Shown here: positions 1-11,713 of the stretch, piece by piece | Layout of the letters: the number at the start of each line of letters is the position of its first letter | Numbering within the stretch: position 1 is the stretch's first letter | Origin: Portulaca oleracea | Lineage: Eukaryota > Streptophyta > Magnoliopsida > Caryophyllales > Portulacaceae | DNA: 64,000 bases | Direction: 5' to 3' | Assembly (NCBI GenBank): GCA_029582165.1 | Contig: CM055872.1 | Location: 50,735,195-50,799,194 of the forward strand | Translations under genes and position numbers: made by a program | The notes under the pieces: generated by a model | The model's database searches: none | Told to the model about the DNA's origin: nothing | What the model saw: the letters and a program-made list of their open reading frames with translations, nothing else

Positions 1-1228
1 GTTGTTTTGATTCCTTCATGCGTGTATGGTTTTATAAGAAGATCATTCATCTCGCTTGTCACCCTTTCTTGGACAAACCGCAAAATTTCGTCTGCTTCTG
101 CTGATTCATCAGATGTGAATAGTTCTCCATAGTAATCCAGAAATAATTTTTCAAAGTCGTCCTCCGAGGTATAAACATTTCCTTCCGAGTCCTCCAGCCG
201 GGAAATAGTGTTTGTTTTTCTTCGGGTCGTGGCTTTTTGGTGAAACCATCTTGAGTTTCGATCTCTATATGTCAAATAATCTCTTTTCGCCCTTTGCCAC
301 CACATTACCTCTTCTTGCTTTATGAAATCTTTCGGCTTGTCCAAGTGTTTCTATCTCTCCTTAATATTAATGGCCTTCTCCAGTTTTTCCTGTGTCTATT
401 TGATTTTCTTATGAACATTGCCAAACGAGCTATATGCCCAGCCTGTGAGGGCTTGTCTAAAGGTGTCTAGCTTTTCAATGCATTTTCTGCTAGACATTTT
501 CGTGTCTTGATTTCCCCAGACATCCTTTACAAGCTGCTCGCACCCATCCTCCGCAGTCCATATGTTCTCAAAGAGAAAGCGTCTCCTTGGATTTTTGTTC
601 GTTTGCCTTCGACTGTTTATTTCCAACTTAATCGCGAGGTGATCAGAGATGTCCTCATCCATGTGTGTAACTTCCGCGTTGGGGAAAAGATCACTCCAGT
701 CCGCATTGGCCATAAACCTATCCAACCTCTCTTCCACTGAGTCTCCATTCTCCCTTTTGTTCCACCAAGTGAAATCATACCCCTTGTAACCCAGATCAAA
801 TAGTTCACATTGGCCGAAAGTTTCTTGGAAAGTGTTTAACACATGATGTGGCTTTGGGGGTCCCCCCCTCTTCTCAAGGTTGTAAAATATTTCATTAATA
901 TCTCCCCCAATCAACCACGGCAGGCTGGAATGATGGTACAAATCTTCTATAAGTTTGCACGTCAGAAATTTTTCTTGGGACTGCGCCCACCCGCACACTC
1001 CAGTAAATCTCCACTTCATCGGGCCTAGCCCTCCCTCGATCTCCATATCTATATGATGTTGGGAGTAAGAGAGCGGTGAGGCTATCACTTCCTTGCTCCA
1101 AAAGAGAGCCAGGCCTCCTGATCTCTCCGTGCTATAAACACTAATGCAAAAATATCTCTCCATCTTTCTTTTCAGATTCCCAGGCTCCTCTGAAGATCTC
1201 TTGGTCTCCGAGAGAAAAACAATAGTTG
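1..1228 (-). pseudogene. LINE (L1-type) ORF2 fragment: AP endonuclease and pre-RT linker
   Basis: Read on the minus strand, 1228 down to 396 is open and encodes an L1-type apurinic endonuclease. The landmarks appear in order: FLSETK (catalytic Glu region), GGLALFW, GGDINEI (the usual GDFNE motif), DLGYKGYDFTWWNKR, EERLDR and SDHLAI. The same frame runs on through two nonsense codons (394-396 and 351-353) into the linker that precedes reverse transcriptase (LEDSEGN, YYGELF). The window edge cuts it before the RT domain. At the other side coding similarity ends at about 1228, so the first ~30 residues of the endonuclease are missing; AT-rich Helitron-like DNA begins there. It is a dead fragment. 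It could be the ORF2 partner of the RRM-type ORF1 family seen at 36337-38333, but nothing links them directly. Confidence 0.85.
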
Positions 1229-1229
1229 G

Positions 1230-2196
1230 ATGTTTATATTATTTTGCTTATTGTTAATTTCCAATTATTTCAATTTATTTTATTTGTATATCATTTTGCT
1301 AATTGTTAATGTGCATATACTTTGCCTTATTTCGAATTCCGTATACCATACTATTAAAAATTTAATTAGATTACTATATCAATAATTATATTCCCATACC
1401 ACATATGATGGAGTCTTATTTATAGTCATAAGCTCTACAAAATGAGTATGTCAAACAAAAAATTCCTTAGTGTATTCATTTCGATGGGTAAAAGACACTA
1501 TAGTTTCTTATTTACACCATTTTACCGAATATTGATATCGAAAGTTATTACCATGTTCCTAATTTGATGTGAATTACAAAATATACAGAAACTATACTTA
1601 ACGTGTTATTAGCCAACTTACGTCATCAGTATATACGATGTTTATTCGGATTCTTGGAAGATGAGAGGAGACTATTTATCACGAAGAACGGAAAAATTCT
1701 GAGAAATGCGACAAGTCTCTCTCGCAAGTTCAGAATCACGACTCATCAAGCAGTAGTATCTCAACAGATGATTGTTCTGCCCTCAAAGTTATAAATTTAT
1801 CATCTTATCTAGAAGACAATTACCTACTACTTTGAATAAATTTATCCCAATTTCGAATGTGCTAGTCGCTCAACTTGAATTGTTCGGTTTGCATTTTTAT
1901 TTATTTGGATGAATTATTATTTGAACAAGTTATTATGGTACTTACCATGCATGGTATCTTTTTATTTGATCATGTCATTTCTATTTTGTTCTTTCTAATT
2001 TCGGATTAGTTTTTTTAATTAAAATTTAATTTTGTGTATGTTTCATTTGAACAATTTATTATTATATGTTTTCTCTTGGCAATATATGTTTTGTTCTTTT
2101 CCAATTTGTATGTAAGTTTATTGTTTAATTTTCCTTTTTTCAATTTATAAATCTCTTTTGGTAATACATCGTGCATCGCACGGGTTTAAGACTAAT
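1230..2196 (+). mobile_element. Helitron-like non-autonomous element (3' end defined)
   Basis: An AT-rich segment interrupts the LINE fragment and ends in a Helitron-type 3' terminus. A short GC-rich hairpin (CGTGC-ATC-GCACG, 2170-2182) is followed 9 nt later by CTAAT (2192-2196), fitting the CTRRT rule. A relative lies near 54541-55103 with the same hairpin and end. Both carry a short related ORF (here 1603-1794, there 54618-54812) sharing RRLFI, KN.K and a C-terminal LPSKL. No Rep/helicase gene is present. The 5' TC end was not located, and the base after CTAAT is A rather than the usual T, so the assignment is moderate. Confidence 0.5.
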
Positions 2197-2345
2197 ATAA
2201 TAGTAAATTCAATCACTCTCTTGTTCCGTGAACAGAATGTAATATAACAATAAATCCTATCATTGTCTTGTTTTCCTTTCCAATAATCTATATACATGTT
2301 TAAAACAAAACTCTCTAATGGGAGATGTTTCCATGTGTCATCATT

Positions 2346-2704
2346 CAAAAAATTACTTAGAGGTACCCTAACTTTTGAAGAAACAATTTTTTGGTACCCT
2401 AACTTTTCAAAACTAATTTTTGGGTACCCTTACTTTAATGATTAGAAATTAATAGATGAATTTATGGCGAAACTCCGATTGATTCAAATAATTTTCGTCC
2501 ACAAAAACAAACGGCATTTTCGTCCACAAAAACATTTAATCATTTTCCCACCTAAAACTTACCGGTAAATTCAAATCATTGGCCGAAAAGTCACCTAATT
2601 ATTTCTAATTCTAAAAGTTAGGGTACCCCAAAATTAGTTTTTAAAAGTTGGGGTACCGGAAAAACATTTAACCAAAAGTCAGGGTACCCCTAAGTAATTT
2701 TTTG
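2346..2704. mobile_element. MULE-type MITE, 359 bp
   Basis: The left end CAAAAAATTACTTAGAGG and the right end (CCCCTAAGTAATTTTTTG) form ~30-bp nearly perfect terminal inverted repeats that continue with GGTACCC and ACTTTTG. A perfect 9-bp target duplication, GTCATCATT, sits at 2337-2345 and 2705-2713, which is the Mutator-superfamily signature. There is no coding sequence. The termini resemble those of the 767-bp element at 33290-34056. Confidence 0.88.
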
Positions 2705-2713
2705 GTCATCATT

Positions 2714-3770
2714 AGAAATTTCAAACAAAAATCATAATTAATAACCATATCGTACATATAGGTATAAATATTTAATTTACTGTTCATTAGCTTTTTTAAA
2801 AAAAAATATTCATTTATCTTTCTTCCACCAAATTTACTATTACTTACAAATCCCATATAAAAATAGATAAGGTAAATACCATACAAAAATCCCCAATAGG
2901 GACAGTCATGGTCGTAACCAGTTAGATCACACCTGTGACAAGTTACCCTTACTTCTTGAGCACTTCTACCCCTAGCACCACCACTCTGGTCCTCCTTTGT
3001 TATTCGTGTCGAGAACAAAGGATGTCTATCTAGAGGACATCCGGGCCCATCCATTGGATGACCATGGCCGTCTTTTCCAGGCCCAGGTCAAAGCAACACT
3101 GGACCTCCAAGGACCTCCGTGTAAGGACCCCGGGATACAAAAATTCAAAGAGACTGAGTCCCAAGATTTTTCCAATATTGATAGTTTACCACTTCCACAA
3201 CAAAAAAAAAAAGCTTGCTAGTCGCTACTAACTACTCCAAAGAATGATTTGGTGATCTTACCAGATATTGAGAGTTCAAAAAGAACGCACACACCCAAGT
3301 TTGTTTACATATTACAGCTAGCCACAAACTAACAAGTCTAATGTTTTATAAGATAAAATGCAGCATAATCACCAGTAGCATCATACACACAAATTCTCTT
3401 CAACTATATCCTCATTCCAATTAGTGGCAATTTACTCCCTAATAATAAAGTTGGGCACATTAACATTATTGAAGGCAACTACTTTTAATTTACAATAATA
3501 CCTACTTTTAGTTTAAACAAAACCACATCAATAGATCACCGTCGCTTCAAACTATTTAAGAGTTAAGCCCTATACAAAAACCACACATCACAATAAACCC
3601 ACAAAAATCAACAAGGAACCAGAGAAACCAAACTATAACCAACAACAAAACGTACAACAAGAAAATGCAAGATATAATAAGCAAATTCAAAGACATTGAC
3701 AAATCTAAATCGAAAATAAAATAGGCAAAAAGATCGAATTCAAAGAAATGTTGTGAAACAGAGAACTTAC
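2714..3770. other. Unassigned stretch with a GC-richer block
   Basis: 2714-2840 and 3200-3770 are AT-rich with no recognisable gene. The block 2850-3200 is GC-richer and open on the minus strand for 128 codons (2668-3054), including an imperfect CCHC-like spacing (CHRCDLTGYDHDC, with Tyr where His is expected). I could not match it to a family. It could hold downstream exons of the candidate gene starting at 3986, or be an old captured fragment. Confidence 0.3.
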
Positions 3771-3986
3771 AAGAAAGTTTAGGGTGTCGTCGAGGAAATT
3801 TGTACTAGAGCTTGAAGAGAGAGAGGTAGAAACCCCAACATGAGTATTGTTGATCCTCGTCGTTGGCAGCAGAGGTTCCAACGAGAAGCGACGGCCGGCG
3901 GTGGCGACTAAAGATGAATGAGCAGCGACAACAAACCCTAGAATAGCAAGAACCCATAAATCAAACTTGAAATTTGAAGAACACAA
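3771..3986 (-). CDS. Candidate first exon of a secreted protein (unrecognised)
   Basis: From the ATG at 3986 the minus strand encodes a short start (MCSSNFKFDL), a hydrophobic stretch (WVLAILGFVVAAHSSLVA) and then a Ser/Thr-rich, polar segment. This has the shape of a cleavable signal peptide followed by a mature N-terminus. A textbook 5' splice site, CTT|GTAAGT, lies at 3771/3770, so the exon would be 216 bp. I do not recognise the family, and no convincing second exon was found in 2714-3700. The outer CACTA starts only ~140 bp upstream of the ATG, so if the gene is real its promoter has been moved 27.6 kb away. It may equally be a pseudogene or chance ORF. Confidence 0.3.
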
Positions 3987-4087
3987 ATGACATTCAAACC
4001 CTTGAATAAATAAGCATCATTGCACATACTTCTTAAATTCACTCAAAAATAAATAAGCATCTTCAATTCTTTAGGAAGTATCTAAGT

Positions 4088-4127
4088 ATAACGTGGTTTC
4101 TTTTTTTTTTTTTTGAAACCAAGTATA
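4088..4127. repeat. Fold-back filler at the left border of the outer CACTA
   Basis: ATAACGTGGTTTC (4088-4100) is repeated exactly at the right border of the CACTA (31715-31727). Between it and the CACTA end lies a T14 run and GAAACCAAGTATA, a near inverted copy of the same 13 bp. The 3-bp duplication ATA (4125-4127 and 31715-31717) is the normal CACTA footprint. The additional inverted copy looks like a repair or abortive-excision scar. Confidence 0.6.
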
Positions 4128-4140
4128 CACTACAACAGAA

Positions 4141-4475
4141 CAGGCATGCGGCGACCGTTTATATCGGTCACTGTTGGCCTCTATCGGTCACTACAGAGGG
4201 CGGGCGACCGATAGCAGCGACCAATACATATCAGTCACTGCATATTCGTCGTTTTCAAACCCAGGCGACCGATAGATATCGGTCACCAAGTTTGCAACCG
4301 ATAAACATTACAGCGACCGATACTATACCGGTCGCCGTGTATCGGCCGCGAAGTTGACGACCGATACGTATCGGCCGCTTTGTATCGGCCGCAAACTTAG
4401 CACTCGATATGGTATCGATCGCTGATTAACGGTCGTTAAATATGACTGTTACTCAACGGTTGATACGTATCGGTC
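4141..4475. repeat. CACTA left subterminal repeats (transposase-binding type)
   Basis: More than ten copies of a short motif, consensus GCGACCGATA or its complement TATCGGTCGC, occur in both orientations and often as adjacent palindromes. Such arrays in En/Spm elements bind the TNPA-type protein. The same motif fills the opposite end at 31385-31700, confirming that the two ends belong to one element. Confidence 0.85.
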
Positions 4476-4588
4476 GTTGATATTAATTTTTTTTTAAAAA
4501 CATATTGCAAGATTGCAGTCGACTGGGTTAAAATGACAATGTATTGGTCGCTATGTTTATGAATTATCAGTCATTGCTATTATTACAT

Positions 4589-4589
<1 letters not shown>

Positions 4590-4644
<55 letters not shown>

Positions 4645-4774
4645 AATTGCATATTTATCCATCTGTCAGTTTCATACATAACATAATTATACACATATAG
4701 CATTGAACATTCATACATAACTTTCATAGATATGTTAAACATTCATACAATACTAACTAAATATACGTTCATAC

Positions 4775-4807
<33 letters not shown>

Positions 4808-4950
4808 GTCAGCTGCATATTTATCCACCTGTCAGTTTCATACATAACATAATTATATATATATATAGCATTGAACATTCATACATAAGTTTCATAGATA
4901 TGTTAAACATTCATACAATACTAACTAAATATACGTACATATACTAACTA
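4590..4950. repeat. (TA)n tracts and a ~165-bp tandem duplication
   Basis: A (TA)n run (about 4592-4641) is followed by a block starting AGTCAATTGCATATTTATCC. A second (TA)n run (about 4779-4808) is followed by a near-identical copy starting AGTCAGCTGCATATTTATCC. The copies share GTCAGTTTCATACATAACAT, AGCATTGAACATTCATACAT and ACTAACTAAATATACG in the same order. It is non-coding and lies between the subterminal repeats and the TNPA-like gene. Confidence 0.85.
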
Positions 4951-4980
4951 AACATTCATAAGTTCAAATGTTTATAAGGT

Positions 4981-7300
4981 TCATGGTTGGGGAGGGAATT
5001 GAGGGGATCTTGATAAGTTTAGATATTGAGATTGGAAAGAAGAACTACCGCCTTGTTGTTGTTGTTGCCAAACTTGTGTCAGTTGGCTTTGAATTTGGGA
5101 GAGGGCGGATGAGTGTGCAGCAACTTGATCCCGAGGAATAGCATCGGTGGACGGGGTTGCGCCGGCATGCCTTGAAGAATAACTACCCTGGGCGGGGGGT
5201 GGAGTATCGTAGAACATCGAGGTCGCACTACCAAGACCATAGACAGCTTGGTCTTTGGGTTTATACCCCCTGCCAATTGGAGGTACAACTCCCTGGCTCC
5301 GGGGAGTTCTCCACAATGCCACGCTCATCACATTTTTGGCGAAAAGTTTCCTGTAGGCATTCATACATAAGTAGCAAAATTGGATGTCAAATAGAATCCC
5401 AAACAAACATAACAGTTCAATGGCCACACGCCGGAGTTCAAACACAATCCCAAACATACATAACAATTCACGGCCACACGTCGGAGTTCAAACACAATCC
5501 CAAACACACAAAACAAATCACGGCCACACACCGGAGTTCAAACACAATCCCAAACACACATAACAAGTTCACGACCACACGTCGGATGTCAATCAAAATC
5601 CCAAACACACATAACAGTTCAACGGCCACACGTCGGAGTTCAAACACAATCCCAAACACACATAACAAGTTCACAGCAACACGTCGGATGTCAAACATAA
5701 TTCCAAACACACATAACAGTTCAACGGCCACACGCCGGAGTTTAAACACAATCCCAAACACACATAACAGTTAAACGGCCACACGCCGGAGTTCAAACAC
5801 AATCTCAAACACACATAACAATTCAACGGCCATACGCCGGAGTTCAAACACAATCCCAAACACAAATAAAAGTTCACAGCCACACGCCGGAGTTCAAACA
5901 CAATACCAAACACACAAGGAAGTTCACGACCACACGTCGGAGTTCAAACACAATCTCAAACACACATAACAGTTCAACGGCCACACGGCGGAGTTCAAAC
6001 ACAATCCCAAACGCACATAACAATTCACGACCACACGTCGGAATTTAAACACAACATCAAACACACATAACAGTTCAACGACCACACGCCGGAGTTCCAA
6101 CACATGCACAAACACAAATAAAAGTTCACGGTCACACGTCGAATGTCAAACACAATCCCAAATACACATAACAGTTCAACGGCCACACGCCGGAGTTCAA
6201 ACACAATACCAAACACACATAACAGTTCAACGACCACACGCCGGAGTTCCAACACATGTACAAACACAAATAAAAGTTCACGGCCACACGCCGGATGTCA
6301 AACACAATCCCAAACACACATAACAGTTCAACGGCCACACGCCGGAGTTCAAACACAATCCCAAACAAGCACCCAAACACAACTAAAAGTTTACGAATAT
6401 GTCTAAAGGAAACTTACATCGAGTGTGGCGACATGTGTGGAACTCCACACCGGATTCCCTGCGGCTTCTCGCCCACAGTGGATATGGGCATGGACATCTG
6501 ACAACTTCAGGAATACCCCATCGGCCATCTAAAAGTGAGAATAGTAAATGCAAACAATCATTTAAAGAGTTCTTACTAGTTAATGTATACATAAAACATT
6601 TATTAATTGTGCTAGTACAGAGTTCACCTTCTTCTTCATATAGGTCGCTGCTGAAATCGAGCCGACATGCATAATGCAATTGGCCGCTTTCTCCGAATTC
6701 CGGTTTGCTTTGGCGGCATTGGACCGTCGAACGAATTCCTGTGTTTGGGATTCCTCCAACAATGCCTCACGGTCCTCTTCGCTCATATGCGGTACAGGGT
6801 CCGTCCTTTTTTTTGTCCGGACCTTGTACCTTTGAATCAGTCGTCCGGTCGCACAACTTCGTGTGTCACCCACTAAACACGTCTCGTGTGAGGTCTTCAT
6901 CCCACACATAATGACGTTGTATAATATAAATTGATTAGTGACTAGTTAAACGACTATTACGTATAAGAAAATCATATTAAAATTTGCATAATTACATACA
7001 CAGAATTCCGCCCACAATTCAGTTTTCTCATCTTTGGACCATTTTGATGTAGGCTTCGGATTCGGGTCGACACGGCTTTGTTGTCCAACAAACTGGGCTA
7101 AACGTGTGTCAGCAAACCTATGCATTCGTTACGAAAAAAACAAATTTGGTTAATAAAACAATTTCTAGATGAATGTACATAGTATTTTATGTGATCATCT
7201 TACCAATCCTCCCCGCTTTCAAGTCTTATCCAGTTGGGGTATTAGGCAGGGTCTACAGGAGCGGCGTTCTGCCAAATGCTATGTGGTTTTCTCCCCCTAA
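4981..7300 (-). pseudogene. TNPA-like CACTA protein (plant transposase, PF03004 type), broken
   Basis: Several minus-strand exons are visible. About 7295-7205 and 7130-7010 (…NPKPTSKWSKDEKTELWAEFC) open the conserved part. 6910-6630 carries the family hallmark FVRRSNAAKANRNSEKA followed by HVGSISAATY. 6530-6411 ends at a GTAAGT donor. 5351-4981, after the acceptor CCTACAG, carries ETFRQKCDERG, then KDQAVYGLGSATSMFYD and a Gln-rich C-terminus. This order matches PF03004 proteins, which bind subterminal repeats and assist TNP2. The intron between the last two exons is filled by a 51-bp minisatellite. A frameshift in the last exon (around 5290) and a stop in the 7200-7300 exon show it is inactive. 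It lies downstream of TNP2, in the same orientation. Confidence 0.7.
5360..6395. repeat. 51-bp minisatellite, about 20 copies
   Basis: Direct tandem copies of a ~51-bp unit, core CCGGAGTTCAAACACAATCC then CAAACACACATAACAGTTCA, with point variation between copies. Because 51 is divisible by three, reading frames remain open on both strands and give 17-residue repeating peptides; these are probably by-products. The array lies in the last intron of the TNPA-like gene. There are no unique spacers, so it is not CRISPR-like. Confidence 0.92.
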
Positions 7301-7510
7301 TACAATAGTTAATACAAGGTAAAATCAAAACACAAGTTACTACCAATATTATATATGAAAAATAACATGTGTAAGAGTAGAATGCATTGGGTTCAACTAA
7401 GTACTTGAAAAATATGAACCAAGGTGTGAATAGAATACATGATAATGACTAGTAATGTATATCACAAATTATTAACTTGTACATGTTAATTGTACGTTTG
7501 TAATTCACTA

Positions 7511-10500
7511 CTCATTTTCCTCTTCATCTTCACTACTAATAATCTCTGTACAAATAGGGTCTAACACATTATCCTCCTCTATTTCCCCATAATGGATTCA
7601 TTAGCATCATCGTTCATGGGTTCTTCATCATTTAACTCTTCAACTAAATCATCTCGATCTTGGATTTGGTCCTCATCAATGCCAAATAGTGTGGGAGGAT
7701 TTTCAGTGCTATCCTCTTGAAATGCGGCATCATCAATGTCGTCAATCGTTGACCTCGACTTTATGATGAGTGTCGCCCACCACTGGTTTCTATCTTGCCT
7801 TGTACTAGGATAACGAGTATGAAACACTTGCATCCCTTGGGATGCCAACACGAATGGTTCATATACTTGATACCGTTTTGTGTGGTTGACATCAATGAGA
7901 TTGTAATGCTCATGTTTATTCAAACCATGGACGAAGTTAAACCAATCAAGTTTGAACAAAACAACTTTGTATCTGCCAAATCTTCCTAAGTATTCCAACT
8001 GAATCACTTCTTGAAGCGTCCCGTAGAAGTCTATGTCATGCATTACTTTGACATATACCCCAGAGTTGGCGTTCGACTTTCCTTGCCGTTGAACTTGGAA
8101 ATTGTAGTTGTTTATGTAGTAATGATTCCACCAATGCACATTTTTGTTAGGACCGTAGGCTAACGCTTGAATAAAGTCATCTGTTTCATTTGAATTGATA
8201 GCCTACACAATATAATTTTATCAAAGTCGTCAACTTTAAGTAGACAACATTACGATAATTGAACTAGAATGTTATTAATTCAATGAAACTTGATCGTTCG
8301 CCTTTCGTTTAAACCATTCAGGGAATTGTTTGCCAAATTTGCTCCACAAATCCCCTATTTGTGTGCGTGGATGTGATAGGCACATTTCTTCTTTAAATTG
8401 CATTTCAAAAACTAATTTAAGGTGTTATATTAAATAGGTAATTAGTTACATAGAACATGTACATACACATAGCGGCGTGCAATCGTACATACCTTTCATA
8501 ATTTTCCAACAACTCGCTATTTGAAAGAACGTATGCATGCGCCGCAACATACTCTTGTTGGTTGAGGAACCTCTTTTGACTAGGGGTGCGCATTATTCGA
8601 TTTTAAATTGAATACAACGAGTACCGATCCGAATTGAACCGGTCCAAACCGAACCGATTTTTATTCGGTTCGGTTTTCGATTTAGACTTTAGCCCTTATT
8701 CGATTTTCGGTTTATTCGGTTCCGGGGAAAAGCCATAAAAATGTATATTATTCGGTTCAAAAACCGAATAAACCGAACATCGAACCAAACCGATTTTATT
8801 CGGTTCGGTTTTCGGTTTGGACTTTACCCCTTATTCGGTTTTCGATTTATTTGGTTCAGTTTTGAATCGATGAACACCCCTACTTTTGACCCTCACTAGG
8901 AGCATACCCAATGTTTGAGGAAAACACATCAGGGAGGGGTTCGTTAACATCGTTAACGTGCTTCACATCACGGCATGCGTTTCTTTTAAGTTCCCTAGAC
9001 TTTGTTGGAACTTCGGGGGAAAAATATGCATCACAGAAGTTTGTTATTTCCTCTGTTAAGTATGCATTGCAGATAGACGATTCTACTCGTGCCTTGTTGC
9101 CCACTTTTTTCTTTAAGTGGTGCAAAAATCTACAACATTTTACAAGTAACAAACATTGATGTTTCCTTAAGATACATAGTTCATATCATATTAACTATGA
9201 AAGATATGTAAGTATATTTGTACCTTTCATAAGGTTATATCCACCTATACAGCACAGGTCCTCCCATTGCTGCTTCTAAGGAAGATGTACTGGAAGGTGT
9301 TCCATGACATTAAAGAAGGCTATCATTTCCAACTTGCATAGGATTTCCGGTATGTTTCTCTCTAACCGGATCATGTCACTCACCTTTACATTAGAAGCAC
9401 ATAAATCTCTGAAGAACTGGCTAAATTCAGTCAATGGTTTCCAAACTTTTTGAGGAAGTAGCTCCCTGGTTGCAATTGGTAACAACTTCTCCATGAAAAC
9501 ATGACAACCATGGCTCTTCAACCCATGCAACTTTAAATTTTTCGAATCGACACATCTGCTCAAATTGCTCGCATAGACATCAGAGAGTTAGAGGCCTTCC
9601 AACCACTCACACAAGGCCTTAATTTCTTCTTTACCCATTTGATAGGAAGCGTTCGGCATAGTTTCAGTGCTAGTCCCATTGTAGTGATGAGTTTCTTGAA
9701 TGTTAAGCCGACGACGCTTGCAATGCGTGGCTTGGTCCCTACGCAAGTTCTTATCGTCCTTCGTCTTCCCTTTAACACTCATGATTGTGCTCAACACTTG
9801 ATCAAATACATTCTTCTCAACATGCATGACATCCAAGTTGTGTCGGATTTTAAGATCTTTCCAAAATGGCAACTCCCAAAATATGTTTCTCTTGTTCTGA
9901 TTGTGAGACTCTAAATACCCATCAACATGGTTATGTTGTTCCGTGGAGCTCGGGAAATCACATACATGATTCCAAATTTGTTCCTCGTTCAATCGAGGGG
10001 GTGGAGGTGAATTTTCTTCCTTATTCTTTGAGAGCTCTTATTTTTTCGAAATGGATGGTTCTCTAGGAGAAATTGTCTATGACAATCCAACCAAGAATGT
10101 TTCCTACCATGTTGTAACCATCTAGCCTTTGTCTTCTACATACAGTATGGACAAGACATTTTCCCCGCCGTGGTCCAACCAGAAAGCATTCCGTATGCCG
10201 GAAAATCGTTGATGGTCCATAACACGGATGCCTTCATTTTAAAATTTTGCTTCTTGGAGACATCATACGTGTCAATTCCAACCTCCCATAATTGTTTCAA
10301 CTCATCGATTAATGGTTGCAAGTAGACATCAAGATTTCCCTTTGGACTTTTAGGCCCAGGAATTAACAGGGTCAGAAACAAGTACTGCTTCTTCATGCAC
10401 AACCAAGGCGGCAAATTATATGGAGTTGCAATCATCGGCCAACATCAATATGTTTGACCGAAATTGCCTAAAGGTGCAAAACCATCTGTGCATAGCCCCA

Positions 10501-11470
10501 ACCGTATGTTCCGAGATTCAGACACAAACTCCTTATAGAGGGCATCGAAATGCTTCCACGCTTCACTATCGCACGGATGAACCATAGTTCCATCTTCACG
10601 TGCATTCATTGAGTGCCACCTCATGTGCTCTGCAGATGTCTTAATTGCATACAATCTTTGCAGCCTCGGCCCGATTGGGAAGTAAATCAATTGCTTGTGT
10701 GCAATGCGTTTCCCACGCAACGTCGTTTTAGCATACCTATCAGCTCCGCAGTGGTTACACTTATCTAAGTCAGCTTTCTCCTTCCAAAACAACACGCACC
10801 CATTAGGACACGCGTCGATTCTCTCATGTGGAAGTTCTAACACACCAAGCAATTTCTTCGCTTGATAGTAGGTGTCTGTCATCTCATTGTCAGGGGGACA
10901 TACATCTTTCATTAAGGATAACAGACTGTCCACGACTTTATTTGGGAGAGTGTACTCAAATTTTATGTTAATCATCCGTGAGACAACCAAGAACAAAGAC
11001 ACATCGCAACCTTCATACAAAGGCTTTTTGGAGGCATCGAGCATTTCTAAGAACTTCTTAGTCCCTTCCTCTGGCTCATCTTCCCTCGTATTATCAACGC
11101 AGCTGAAAGGCATATGGCCCATGGCATCGGTTGTCATTTCTTGCATACTATTGACACCTCTATTACTAGAAGACCCATCAACGACAGTGTTTGAAGTTTG
11201 ACCACTACCCCCGAGAGTCGCATAACTCTCCCCGTGACTTATCCAAACATAATAATTTGGACGAAAGCCGTGTTTGTACAAGTATAGCTTCACAGTATCA
11301 TCGTCAAGGTACTTCAAGTTTTTACAGTTGCTACAAGGACACCTAAGTTTCCCCGAACTACTCCATTGTTTTGCAACAGGTATAAATTCTTCATTCACCC
11401 TACATACGAATTCCACACTAAGATATTCACCATCATGTCTTTCATACATCCATTTTCTACTACTCTCCAT
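7511..11470 (-). pseudogene. TNP2-type CACTA transposase, broken
   Basis: The first exon (11470-10445) starts with the transposase-associated domain (MYERHDGEYLSVEFV; CPCSNCKNL) and enters the Tnp2 domain (CPNGCVLFWKE, CNHCGADRY, MRWH). The frame runs into PYNLPPWLCMKKQY, GPKSPKGNLDVYLQPLIDEL and GKMSCPYCM, and is interrupted by TGA (10445-10447) and TAG (10136-10138). After a frameshift near 10010 come MHVEKNVFDQ and the DUF4218 region (LHGLKSHGCHVFMEKLLP; GPVLYRW; KARVESSICNAYLTEE). The DUF4216 exon (8139-7579; GVYVKVMHDIDFYG, FNFVHGLNKHE, QVFHTRYP) ends in an acidic tail that reaches 7511 after one more frameshift. A hAT MITE (8581-8882) splits one exon. The mostly recoverable frame suggests fairly recent loss. 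The enzyme would have cut and joined the CACTA ends. Confidence 0.88.
8581..8882. mobile_element. hAT-type MITE inside the TNP2 gene, 302 bp
   Basis: The ends are TAGGGGTGCGCAT and ATGAACACCCCTA (inverted), and the 8-bp target duplication CTTTTGAC lies at 8573-8580 and 8883-8890; both are hAT signatures. The interior is built from repeats of ATTCGGTT and its complement AACCGAAT. Joining across the duplication restores the TNP2 frame between PSEGQK and RFLNQQEY, so insertion came after the transposase was coding. Confidence 0.92.
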
Positions 11471-11618
11471 TATGTACTTAGCTGAATATAATATATTATA
11501 TATATATCATTGTAAGGGATTAACTCACAATCAATTAAAGCAAATACATACTTTCCATGAATATAATGTATGTTATTATTTAATGTTAACAACTATTTTA
11601 AGTTTCATTGAAATACAT

Positions 11619-11713
11619 ACTCACCTTTTTTGGAACCAGACAAATAAAGGAGAGTCGATACGACCCATGAAAGTCATTTTCAGCCATAGATTATCAGGTC
11701 ACAAACACAATCT
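11619..11713 (-). repeat. 95-bp segment, left copy (probable TNP2 leader exon)
   Basis: This 95-bp segment recurs at 26959-27053 on the other side of the inner CACTA with a few substitutions. On the minus strand it contains ATGGCTGAAAATGACTTTC and ends in a good 5' splice site (AAAAAAG|GTGAGT), as expected of a first, mostly untranslated exon of the transposase gene whose main coding part starts at 11470. It ends exactly where the inner element's ACTACAAGG terminus starts. Confidence 0.6.

Noticed and set aside
5360..6395. Regular ~51-bp repeats suggesting a CRISPR-like array or a repetitive-protein gene
   Set aside because: The repeats are contiguous with no unique spacers, and the genome is eukaryotic. 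Open frames on both strands follow from a period divisible by three, and splice sites of the TNPA-like gene bracket the array as an intron.
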